Shown piece by piece: positions 27,272 through 35,018 of a stretch of 64,000 nt of DNA. Position 1 is the stretch's first letter. Each line of letters opens with the position of its first letter. The notes under the pieces are model-generated. The model made no database searches and was not told the origin of the DNA. It saw nothing but the letters and a program-made list of their open reading frames with translations. This DNA comes from Pandoraea iniqua (lineage in GTDB: Bacteria > Pseudomonadota > Gammaproteobacteria > Burkholderiales > Burkholderiaceae), in NCBI RefSeq assembly GCF_902459685.1, contig NZ_CABPSF010000002.1, positions 744,001 to 808,000 of the forward strand, given 5' to 3'. A program made the translations under genes and the position numbers.

Positions 27272-28183
27272 ATGAAGCAGTCTGAACGGACGGCCACCGC
27301 AGTGCGCGCAACTCGCTTGCGCGCGATGGCCCGGCAATTGGCAACACTCGCAGTCAGTCCTCTTTTCGCGATCTCCGGCAGTGCATTCGCCGCGACGACC
27401 GCTTGCGGCGATCACTACTTCTCGGGCACCGCACCCGATATCACCAACACGTCGATGACACGGGCAGCACGCGAAGTGTGCTTCAGTGCGTTCGGCGTGA
27501 TGCACTCGGGCGTGACGCGTACGCCGCTCTGGTCGGCCGAACATCTCACACGCGACAGGCTGGCCGACGCGCGCGAGATGACCCGCGTCAACAATTTCCA
27601 CGCCGAATCGAATTTGCCCGTCGGCGAGCGTGCTGAACTGCGCGACTACCTGCGTTCGGGATACGACCGCGGGCACATGGCGCCGTCGGCGGATATGCCC
27701 GATGCGCGCGCGCAATCGGAGAGTTTTTCGCTGTCGAACATGGTGCCGCAGAACAGCGAGAACAATCGCTATCTCTGGGCCGGTATCGAGTCTAGTGTGC
27801 GGACGTTGGCAAAGGACCGTGGCGAGTTGTTCGTGATCACGGGGCCGCTCTACAAAGGGCAATCGATCACACAGATCGGCAATCGGGTGATGGTGCCCAC
27901 GCAGCTCTATAAGGTGGTCTACGACCCGAAGCGGCGACAGGCCGGCGCCTACCTTGTCGCCAACGAAGCAACCGGCGACTATTCGGTGGTGAGCGTGGCA
28001 GAACTGGAGAAGCTGGCGGGCATCGACTTCTTTCCCGGCATGCCGGCTTCGGTGAAAACCACCGCGATGCGCCTGCCGACACCCAAGGCGGCGGGCGGTG
28101 GCAAACGCAAGCGTGACCCCGAGGTGCCGTCGTACCGCGAAGTGCAGACGGTGCTCGACTTTTTGCGCACGATCATTCGCTAA
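27272..28183 (+). CDS. Secreted DNA/RNA non-specific endonuclease (NucA/EndA type)
   Basis: A 303-residue protein with a signal peptide (residues 1-44, ending AFAA) and a beta-beta-alpha-metal nuclease domain. The active-site motif DRGHMAPSADMP (His is the general base) lies near residue 133, followed by the metal asparagine in MVPQNSENNRYLW. It should degrade DNA and RNA outside the cytoplasm. The C terminus is Lys/Arg-rich. Confidence 0.93.
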   Translation: MKQSERTATAVRATRLRAMARQLATLAVSPLFAISGSAFAATTACGDHYFSGTAPDITNTSMTRAAREVCFSAFGVMHSGVTRTPLWSAEHLTRDRLADAREMTRVNNFHAESNLPVGERAELRDYLRSGYDRGHMAPSADMPDARAQSESFSLSNMVPQNSENNRYLWAGIESSVRTLAKDRGELFVITGPLYKGQSITQIGNRVMVPTQLYKVVYDPKRRQAGAYLVANEATGDYSVVSVAELEKLAGIDFFPGMPASVKTTAMRLPTPKAAGGGKRKRDPEVPSYREVQTVLDFLRTIIR

Positions 28184-28213
28184 CCGATGTTTCCCCCGAC
28201 ACAGGAGTCTTCG

Positions 28214-28495
28214 ATGACCGCTTCGTCCCCGGCCAGCACGACCTTTCAACCGTTCGCCAACGATGCCGACGCGCTCTCGCTGGGTGAGCTCAGCGTGGAG
28301 AACCATACGGACAACGTTGCCATCTTTGGAAGTCTGACGATTCGCCGCGATGCCGAAGGGCTGCGGCAGGCGCAGGCGCTGAAGACGGTGCTCGACGCCG
28401 TGGTGGCGGCGCTGTCGGCCGGCAAGCTGCCGGAGCACGCCGAGCCCGTCGCCGACGCCCCCTCGCGGCAGGTGAAGAATCCCTTCGCAGACTGA
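28214..28495 (+). CDS. Conserved-looking hypothetical protein
   Basis: A 93-residue acidic soluble protein without signal or TM (LSLGELSVENHTDNVAIFGSLTIRRDAEGL, then LKTVLDAVVAAL). AGGAG lies seven bases before the ATG at 28214. It follows the nuclease by 30 bases and may share its transcript. Function unknown. Confidence 0.7.
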   Translation: MTASSPASTTFQPFANDADALSLGELSVENHTDNVAIFGSLTIRRDAEGLRQAQALKTVLDAVVAALSAGKLPEHAEPVADAPSRQVKNPFAD

Positions 28496-28955
28496 TCGCT
28501 CCGGATTTACCCGGTGTTGATGCTTAATTCAAACATTTGATGTTGCGGCGCACTAGGTGATTCGGTTCGACGGATCACCTGCCGCAACGGCCACTGCGCC
28601 CCGAAATTCATCGGGCGGCATGCCGCGTGTCGCGATGACCTCGCGCACCCCGGCCATTTCTCGTCGTTCCCCAATCCATGCGGGTTGCGCGACAACTTGT
28701 CGCACCTGCGACAAAGTGTCGCATTGACACTCTTGGTCAAAAATCCGGTTTCGCGTCATTCAATCGCTTTTCGGTGAGGTCTTTTTTCGTCTCGAAAAAC
28801 GTTCGAAGCGGGTGGTTTTCTTGTGGCGACGCAACACCGATAAGGGGTTTACGACTTTCTTGCGAAGCGCATACTAGCCCTGCGTCCCGTCGATTTCGAT
28901 ATCAGGGAGTCGGTGATGGGAAAGGCCACGAGCACTAAACAACGCGAGGTTACTT
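28496..28955. other. Gene-poor stretch upstream of the first small membrane protein
   Basis: These 460 bases are lower in GC than their surroundings. I see no convincing gene: a minus-strand frame at 28553-28759 has no ribosome site. It holds two palindromes at 28689-28723, a TTGACA at 28724-28729 without a matching -10, and an inverted pair GGTGAT/ATCACC at 28557-28580. It probably carries promoters and operators of the gene at 28956. Confidence 0.55.
28689..28723. promoter_or_regulatory. Two tandem related palindromes (putative operator pair)
   Basis: GCGACAACTTGTCGC at 28689-28703 (7-base arms, 1-base centre) and TGCGACAAAGTGTCGCA at 28707-28723 (7-base arms, 3-base centre). Both share the arm GCGACA/TGTCGC, and their centres are 19 bases apart. 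This is what a pair of dimer binding sites on nearly the same face of the helix looks like. The regulator is unknown. Confidence 0.6.
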
Positions 28956-29141
28956 ATGCACATCCGTTGGAAAAAAGTGTATTCGAGTGGATGGGGTTCG
29001 GTTCATCACATTCAACCCCGTTCGAACCGCAGCGCCATTGAGCGCGAGCAACTCTTTCAACGCCTTCTGGCGGTAGCGATCGCCTGTAGTGTCGGCGGAT
29101 TCGTTCTTCTGTCAATTGGTGCGGCCTTTCTAGGGCGCTAA
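28956..29141 (+). CDS. Small single-TM membrane protein, copy A
   Basis: A 61-residue protein: MHIRWKKVYSSGWGSVHHI, a charged linker, then one TM (LLAVAIACSVGGFVLLSIGAAFL) near the C terminus. GAGG is eight bases upstream of the ATG. Its N terminus matches that of the protein at 29634 (MEIRWEKLYSGGLG), which supports both as real genes of one small family. Function unknown. Confidence 0.65.
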   Translation: MHIRWKKVYSSGWGSVHHIQPRSNRSAIEREQLFQRLLAVAIACSVGGFVLLSIGAAFLGR

Positions 29142-29633
29142 AGTCCCCAATCTTCCTTTCGCGCGCGGCACCGCCTTCCGACGGCTTGCCGCGCATCGTT
29201 GCATTCCCCTTCTGATTTGAGCGCCCCCGCCTCTGCGGGCGGCTTAGCTGCGCCTGTCACGCCAAACTATCAAAGCGAACGTTCGTGCCGTTTTGAAACG
29301 TTTTGTTACAGATGTTTGAAGTGTCGAAGGGGTTGAATCGCACACGCCCCGCCAAATCGTAAAAAATCCATTGGAAACAATCGCAATGCCGCGTGAAGCA
29401 CGTTTTCACTCATCGTGATAAACGTCGGCTGGCGTCGTTTTGGCGCGGCATCCTGTAAGTCGACGCTATTGCAATTCCCCAAGAATAGTGACATCTTGAA
29501 GCGACATCGGGATGTAGGAATTCAAGGTAGTTGGCTCTGAGGATTTGTCCGAATTGCCTTGCGTCTCTAAATTTTCGATAAAGAAGAAAAGAAAAGCATT
29601 GCGGGCCGGTTTGTTTGATTTGTGAGGTGCGCC
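29142..29633. other. Gene-poor, AT-richer stretch between the two small membrane proteins
   Basis: No gene supported in 492 bases. The region contains AACGTTCGTGCCGTTTTGAAACGTTTTG-like short repeats (ACGTT at 29280-29307) and an A/G-rich run just before the second small gene. It is probably the long leader and promoter region of the gene at 29634. Confidence 0.45.
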
Positions 29634-29801
29634 ATGGAAATTCGCTGGGAAAAGTTGTATTCGGGCGGATTGGGTCGTTTTTACGACACTTCGGAATCGA
29701 GCCGCCGCCGGGCACGGCGAGCGCAGTTGGCGTGGTTCGGCATTGCCATTTCGGTCGCCGTCGCGGTGGGCGCTGTCGCCATCGCGTGGCGCTGGATCTG
29801 A
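29634..29801 (+). CDS. Small single-TM membrane protein, copy B
   Basis: A 55-residue protein with N terminus MEIRWEKLYSGGLG, an Arg-rich linker (SSRRRARRAQ) and one TM (FGIAISVAVAVGAVAIAW). GAGG precedes the ATG by seven bases. The stop codon TGA shares its A with the next ATG (TGATG), so the following secreted protein is translationally coupled. It is related to the protein at 28956. Confidence 0.7.
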   Translation: MEIRWEKLYSGGLGRFYDTSESSRRRARRAQLAWFGIAISVAVAVGAVAIAWRWI

Positions 29802-30184
29802 TGCCTGCCCGCCGTTATCACCACATTCTGACTACGGGGATGCTGGCGCTGCTCGCCGCCATGGCGGGCGCGTCTGCGCATGCGCAGCCACTCCAGCCAG
29901 CCCCGCCGCCGCCCGTCATGCCGATGGCGGCCGAGCCGCTCGACGCCGCCGGACAAGCCTGTGGCAACGTTCGCGCACTGCCTGCCGACGTGACCAATTA
30001 CCGCTATGAGGTGAAGAACCGCTGCCAGCGGCCGATTACCTTTAGCTGGCGTTGCAACACGTCGGACACCGAGCACTCGCTCGATGTGGCAGGTCAGGGC
30101 ACCCAACTCGCCACGTGCGTGAAGGCCACCGGTGCCGCCGGGGAGATCATCTTCCGCTTTGGGCCGCCGGGTACCGGCAACTGA
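29801..30184 (+). CDS. Secreted hypothetical protein
   Basis: A 127-residue protein: signal peptide (residues 1-28, ending AHAQ), a proline-rich linker and a mature domain with four cysteines (ACGNVRALP, NRCQRPITFSWRCN, LATCVKATG) suited to two disulfides. Its start overlaps the stop of the small membrane protein. No family is recognised. A perfect 16-base palindrome GACCGGCCGGCCGGTC (30183-30198) follows its stop and may act as a hairpin. Confidence 0.7.
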   Translation: MPARRYHHILTTGMLALLAAMAGASAHAQPLQPAPPPPVMPMAAEPLDAAGQACGNVRALPADVTNYRYEVKNRCQRPITFSWRCNTSDTEHSLDVAGQGTQLATCVKATGAAGEIIFRFGPPGTGN

Positions 30185-30322
30185 CCGGCCGGCCGGTCGC
30201 CACAGTTGTCCGGAATGGCTATCATGGCGCCATGCCGCTCGTTCGCGAGCGACGCTGACAGTACCGGCGCACGTGCGCACCCGAGACACTCGATCCGCCA
30301 AGGACACCCTCCGAGGACCCCC

Positions 30323-31783
30323 ATGAACGACTCCGTCACCTCGACCCAGCCGTCGCTCGACACGGCCGCATTGCGTGAATTCGTCGAACGCAAATGGAAC
30401 GACGAAATCCTGCACGCCCTCACCGATTACATTGCCGTACCTGCCAAGAGCCCGGGCTTCGACGCCGACTGGGCGCGCAACGGCTATATCGACCGCGTGG
30501 TGCGCGACGCTGCCCAATGGGCCGAGCGTCAGCCCGTGAAGGGCCTCAAGCTTGAAGTGATTCGTCTCGAAGGCCGCACGCCGGTGATCTTCTTCGAAGC
30601 ACCGGCGACGCGCTCAGGCAGCAACGAGACCATCGTGCTTTATGGTCACTTGGACAAGCAGCCCGAATTCGACGGCTGGCGCAAAGACCTTGGCCCGTGG
30701 ACGCCCAAATTCGAAGACGGCAAGCTGTACGGCCGCGGCGGTGCGGATGACGGCTATGCGATCTACGCCAGCGTGACGGCACTCGCCGCGCTCGATGCGC
30801 AAGGCGTGGAACGCCCGCGCTGCGTCGGCTTGATCGAGACGTGCGAAGAGTCGGGCAGCTACGACTTGCTGCCGTATGTCGACGCGTTGCGCGATCGGCT
30901 GGGCAAGGTGAGTCTGGTCGTCTGTCTGGATTCGGGCGCCGGTAACTACGATCAGTTGTGGCTGACCACGTCGCTGCGCGGTCTGATTTCCGGCAGTCTG
31001 GAAGTGCAGGTGCTCGACGAAGGCATTCACTCGGGCGGCTACGGCGGTATTGCGCCGTCGAGCTTTCGCATCATGCGTCAGCTTTTCGAGCGGCTCGAAG
31101 ACGCGGGCACCGGCAACGTTTTGCCCAAGGGCTTTCACAGCCCGATCCCGCTGCAACGGCTGAAAGAGGCCGAAGCCACCGCCGCCATTCTCGGCGATGA
31201 CGTCTGGAAGAAGATGCCGTGGGCCTGCGGTCAGGACGGCCTGTCGGTGCTGCCGACGACGACCGATCCGAAGGAGGCGTTGTTGAATTCGACGTGGCGC
31301 CCCTCGTTGTCGGTGACCGGGGCGGCCGGTCTGCCGGCACTGGCCGACGCGGGTAACGTGCTGCGCCCGCGCACGGCATTCAAGCTGTCGCTGCGCCTGC
31401 CGCCGCTGATCGATGCCGCGCAGGCGGTGGCCGAACTCAAGGCGTTGCTCGAATTCGATCCGCCGTACAACGCGAAGGTGACGTTCAAGTCCGATGCCGG
31501 TGCGGCCTCCGGCTGGGATGCGCCGGAAGTGGCGCCGTGGCTGTCGTCCGCATTGAACACGGCGTCGCAACGTCACTATGGCGAGGACGTGGCGTTTATC
31601 GGGCAGGGCGGTACGATTCCGCTGATGAACACGTTGCAAGCGGGCTTCCCGAGCGCACAGTTCATGGTGTGCGGCGTGCTCGGACCGAAGTCGAATGCCC
31701 ACGGTCCGAACGAATTCCTTCACGTGCCCTACGCGAAGAAGCTGACCGCCGCCGTTGCCGAAGTGATTGCGCTGGCGCCGTAA
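30323..31783 (+). CDS. M20 family metallopeptidase (dipeptidase-like)
   Basis: A 486-residue zinc hydrolase of the M20 group, close to CNDP-type dipeptidases. The metal motifs are visible: VLYGHLDKQPEFDGW, GRGGADDGYAIY and the catalytic CEESGSYDL, then GGYGGIAPSSFRIMRQ and the C-terminal HGPNEFLHVPYAKK. It should cleave small peptides in the cytoplasm. The ATG at 30323 is chosen because the frame upstream reads through non-coding text. Confidence 0.9.
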   Translation: MNDSVTSTQPSLDTAALREFVERKWNDEILHALTDYIAVPAKSPGFDADWARNGYIDRVVRDAAQWAERQPVKGLKLEVIRLEGRTPVIFFEAPATRSGSNETIVLYGHLDKQPEFDGWRKDLGPWTPKFEDGKLYGRGGADDGYAIYASVTALAALDAQGVERPRCVGLIETCEESGSYDLLPYVDALRDRLGKVSLVVCLDSGAGNYDQLWLTTSLRGLISGSLEVQVLDEGIHSGGYGGIAPSSFRIMRQLFERLEDAGTGNVLPKGFHSPIPLQRLKEAEATAAILGDDVWKKMPWACGQDGLSVLPTTTDPKEALLNSTWRPSLSVTGAAGLPALADAGNVLRPRTAFKLSLRLPPLIDAAQAVAELKALLEFDPPYNAKVTFKSDAGAASGWDAPEVAPWLSSALNTASQRHYGEDVAFIGQGGTIPLMNTLQAGFPSAQFMVCGVLGPKSNAHGPNEFLHVPYAKKLTAAVAEVIALAP

Positions 31784-31805
31784 CCCACGCGCGCGATCGT
31801 ATCGC

Positions 31806-33068
31806 TCAGAGGCGATGCGTTGTCGCCTCGAGCACTTGTACCCCCCGCATGAAGTCATCGATATCCATGGCTTCATGCGGATTGTGCGAACCGTTCGCGT
31901 TGCGCACGAACACCATCCCGCTTGGAATACCTGCATTGGCGAAGATCGCGGCGTCGTGACCGGCGCCGCTCGGCACGCGCTCTTGCGGCAGATCGAGCGC
32001 ACGGCACGCTTCGGTGAGCAGCGACGACACCTGCGCATCCATGATCGCCGGCGCGGATGCCAGCCGCCGGTCGAACACGAACTGCACGCCGCGATCGCGT
32101 TCGATGGCGCGGCATTCGGTGCGCATCAACTCATAGAACACGTCGAGCGTATCGGCGCTTTGACTGCGCACTTCGAGGCTGAAGTCCACGCGCCCCGGAA
32201 TGCGCGAGATCGCATGTTCCGCCGGATCGGTGCCGACGATGCCTGTCGTCACCACGAGATCGATACCGCGTTCCAGCAGGGCACGCCAATGTTCATCGAG
32301 CCGGGTGATGAGGTCTGCGACGGCAAACATCGCATCGTGCCGCAGCCAGCGCGGCACCGCGCCCGAGTGACCGGCTTCTCCCACGCACGACACACGGTTG
32401 TGGCGCACGTTGCCGCGAATGCCGGGCACGATGGCCACCGGCATGTCGCGGGCAATCATCACCGGGCCTTGTTCGATATGCAGTTCCAGCCACGCTTTGG
32501 CCCGCGACGCATCGAAGAGCATTGCCCCTTCGCGAATCGCATCGACGTCTGCGCCGGCCTCGGCCATGCACTCGCCGAGCGAGCGTCCATGCGTGCGATG
32601 GGGCATCGCGAGATCGGCGTCGCTCAATTTGCCGAACAGCGCACCGGACCCCATGTAAGCCTTCCCGAACCATGCGCTTTCTTCGCCGCGTAATGCGAGC
32701 ACGCGCACCGGCGTCGCCGTCGGGCGGCCGCTACGTTGTTGTTCGACGAGACACAGCAGGCCCGCAATGATGCCGGCCATGCCGTCGTAGTTGCCGCCCT
32801 GAGGTACGGAATCGAGGTGCGAGCCGATCCATGTGGCGGGCAGCTTGTCGCGTTCCCCGGCATCGCCCGGCAGGGAGAAGATCAGGTTGGCCGCGCGATC
32901 GCGCGTGACCGTCAGCCCCTGATGACCGGCCCATTCGGTCAGATACGACGCCGCAGCGTTCTCGCCCGCGCCGTAGCTGTCGCGGGAGACGCCGACACCG
33001 TCGTCGCCGAGACGGCGCAGGTCGGTAAAAAGTTGATCGGCCAGCGAGGCCAGCGCGGTAAGACTCAT
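31806..33068 (-). CDS. N-carbamoyl-L-amino acid hydrolase / Zn-dependent hydrolase (M20)
   Basis: A 420-residue M20-type hydrolase of the hydantoinase/carbamoylase branch, with GSHLDSVPQGGNYDGMAGI (first zinc site), LRGEESAWFGKAYMGS (bridging glutamate), ELHIEQGPVM and SGAGHDAAIFA near the C terminus. Enzymes of this group cleave N-carbamoyl amino acids, ureidoglycolate/allantoate or beta-ureidopropionate. It is the last gene of a four-gene operon with an importer and PyrK/PyrD-like subunits, so N-carbamoyl-aspartate (ureidosuccinate) is a good candidate substrate. Confidence 0.88.
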   Translation of the reverse strand: MSLTALASLADQLFTDLRRLGDDGVGVSRDSYGAGENAAASYLTEWAGHQGLTVTRDRAANLIFSLPGDAGERDKLPATWIGSHLDSVPQGGNYDGMAGIIAGLLCLVEQQRSGRPTATPVRVLALRGEESAWFGKAYMGSGALFGKLSDADLAMPHRTHGRSLGECMAEAGADVDAIREGAMLFDASRAKAWLELHIEQGPVMIARDMPVAIVPGIRGNVRHNRVSCVGEAGHSGAVPRWLRHDAMFAVADLITRLDEHWRALLERGIDLVVTTGIVGTDPAEHAISRIPGRVDFSLEVRSQSADTLDVFYELMRTECRAIERDRGVQFVFDRRLASAPAIMDAQVSSLLTEACRALDLPQERVPSGAGHDAAIFANAGIPSGMVFVRNANGSHNPHEAMDIDDFMRGVQVLEATTHRL

Positions 33069-33160
33069 GAGCGTGTTTTCTGCAATGACGAAATCAATGG
33101 GGAAGGGGCGCAACGCACGCTTCGCAACACATCGCGAAGGCGTGCGTCAGGGGTCCCCTG

Positions 33161-34156
33161 TCACCCGGACTGCTGGGCAAAACGCAGCCAGCGATCGGTG
33201 AGCTGGGCGTCGAGGGCGACGGCCCCCGTGAGTGCTGCCAGTTTGTCGATCTGGTGCCGCGCGCAATACGCGGTGAGGCCGTCGACGATATGGCCCATCG
33301 CGGCCGGATCGCGAAACGATGCCGTGCCCACTTGCACGGCCGTGGCGCCCGCGAGCATGAATTCGACGGCGTCATCTGCCGTCTCGATGCCGCCGCAGCC
33401 GATGATCGGAATACGCACGGCGCGATGGCATTGATGGACGAGCCGCACGGCGAGCGGTTTGATCGCCGGGCCCGACAGGCCGCCCATGACGTTGCCGAGT
33501 TTGGGGCGGCGCGTGTGCACGTCGATGGCCATGCCGAGCACGGTGTTCCCCATGACGATGGCATCGGCCCCGGCGTCTTCCGCCGCCCGTGCGATCTGCG
33601 CAATCTGCCCGGCATTCGGCGTGAGCTTGACCCACAGCGGATGTTTCGTGCGCCGCCGGATAGCGCTCACCGCCTTGTAAGTCGTCTCGGGCAGCATGGC
33701 GAACGCCATGCCGTCCGCCTCGAGATTGGGGCACGAGATATTGGCTTCGATAGCGGCGACTTCGGGCAACGACAACCGCTCGCAGGCTTCGGCGAACGAC
33801 TCGGCGGTATCGGCCGAGACCGACACCACGACGGGCGTGTCGAATTGCGTGTACGGCGGCAGTACGTCGCGCAGATAGGCGTCGAGCCCCTTGCTCGGAA
33901 TGCCGATGGAGTTGAGCATGCCGGCGGGTGTCTCGGCCACGCGCGGCGTCGGGTTCCCCGCGCGGGTGGCGGGCGACACGCTCTTGATGACCAGCGCGCC
34001 GAGTCGATTGAGATCGAGTGCTTCACGGTACTCGATGGCGAAGCAACCCGACGCCGGCATCACTGGATTGCGAAGCGTGAGTGCGCCGATGCGAACGCTC
34101 AGATCCAGCTCGGCAAGCGTGCGTTGGTCGTCGTCGGACGCGCGCCGCGTCGTCAT
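33161..34156 (-). CDS. Dihydroorotate dehydrogenase, class 1B-like catalytic subunit
   Basis: A 331-residue TIM-barrel flavoprotein. It has the N-terminal LTLRNPVMPASGCFAIEY, the lysine-bearing ALVIKSVSP and NPTPRVAETPAGMLNSIGI, the active-site cysteine in ANISCPNLEADG and phosphate site GGIETADDAVEFMLAGATAVQVGTA. It starts 7 bases after the PyrK-like gene, so the pair forms the heterotetrameric NAD-linked class 1B enzyme. Betaproteobacteria normally use membrane PyrD (class 2) for biosynthesis, so this second type, next to a carbamoylase and an importer, points to catabolism (orotate reduction) by inference. Confidence 0.88.
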   Translation of the reverse strand: MTTRRASDDDQRTLAELDLSVRIGALTLRNPVMPASGCFAIEYREALDLNRLGALVIKSVSPATRAGNPTPRVAETPAGMLNSIGIPSKGLDAYLRDVLPPYTQFDTPVVVSVSADTAESFAEACERLSLPEVAAIEANISCPNLEADGMAFAMLPETTYKAVSAIRRRTKHPLWVKLTPNAGQIAQIARAAEDAGADAIVMGNTVLGMAIDVHTRRPKLGNVMGGLSGPAIKPLAVRLVHQCHRAVRIPIIGCGGIETADDAVEFMLAGATAVQVGTASFRDPAAMGHIVDGLTAYCARHQIDKLAALTGAVALDAQLTDRWLRFAQQSG

Positions 34157-34163
34157 TTGGAGA

Positions 34164-35018
34164 TCAGCCAAAATCCACCTCCCCAATCACATCGCGAATC
34201 GGAAACACGGGGCCTTCACGGCACACGCGCAGGAATTGCTTATCGCCGTCGCAATCGAACAGGCGCACGCACGACAGGCAAACGCCCATGCCGCACGCCA
34301 TGCGCTGTTCCATCGCCACTTCTGCAACGATCTGCGGGTGCCCGGCGACCACACGTTGCAAGAGCATCAGCAGCCGGTGCGAGCCGCAGGTGTAGACGGC
34401 GTCGTGCGGGGCGGCGCTCAGCAGGGCGCACACGCGCGCTTCTACCGCCTCGACGGACGACGAGCCGTCGCTATCGAACACGCAATGCACGTCGGCCAGC
34501 TCACGGGCCATGTCGCTGCGCAGGAACTCGTCGCGCATCAGGTCGGCCTCGCTGCGTGCCGACATCACCACAGTGAGTCGAATGCCCGCTGCGGCAGCGC
34601 GCTGCACGAGCGGTGCCATCGTGGCCAGCCCGACGCCGCGCGCCACCACCATCACACGCTGCCAGCGCGTGTCGAGCGTGAAGGTATTGCCGAGCGGGCC
34701 GACGATATCGAGCGATGCGCCTTCCGCCAGCGAGGCGAGCGCACGTGTGCCCACGCCGGTGACGTTGTAGAGAAACTCGATCGTGCCGGGCTCGGGGCCG
34801 GTGCCGTAGACGCTCATCGGGCGCAGCAAAAACGGCGCTTCCTGATCGGTCACCGGGCACTTGAGTTGATAGAACTGGCCGGGGCGCGTGGTGTCGGCAA
34901 GCGGCGCGTCGGCGTGCAGACGCAGATAGCGATAGCGGGCATTCACAGCGCGATGGGTCACCACGCGGCAGCGATGCGTCGCGACCGTAGGCGAGTGGCA
35001 GGGTGCGTCTTGAATCAT
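34164..35018 (-). CDS. Dihydroorotate dehydrogenase electron-transfer subunit, PyrK-like
   Basis: A 284-residue FAD/2Fe-2S protein: ferredoxin-reductase fold with RPGQFYQLKCP and FLLRPMSVYG (FAD site), a Rossmann part (VVARGVGLATMAPL) and the C-terminal cluster motif ACGMGVCLSCVRLF with a further cysteine in LRVCREGPVF. It carries electrons between NAD(H) and the PyrD-like subunit. The ATG at 35018 overlaps the MFS stop by 4 bases. Confidence 0.88.
   Translation of the reverse strand: MIQDAPCHSPTVATHRCRVVTHRAVNARYRYLRLHADAPLADTTRPGQFYQLKCPVTDQEAPFLLRPMSVYGTGPEPGTIEFLYNVTGVGTRALASLAEGASLDIVGPLGNTFTLDTRWQRVMVVARGVGLATMAPLVQRAAAAGIRLTVVMSARSEADLMRDEFLRSDMARELADVHCVFDSDGSSSVEAVEARVCALLSAAPHDAVYTCGSHRLLMLLQRVVAGHPQIVAEVAMEQRMACGMGVCLSCVRLFDCDGDKQFLRVCREGPVFPIRDVIGEVDFG

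Noticed and set aside
28553-28759. Minus-strand frame of 68 codons across the palindrome region
   Set aside because: No ribosome site, no recognisable domain, and the tandem palindromes fall inside it; more likely regulatory DNA.
30614-32038. Minus-strand frame of 474 codons opposite the M20 peptidase
   Set aside because: Shadow of the well-supported peptidase gene.
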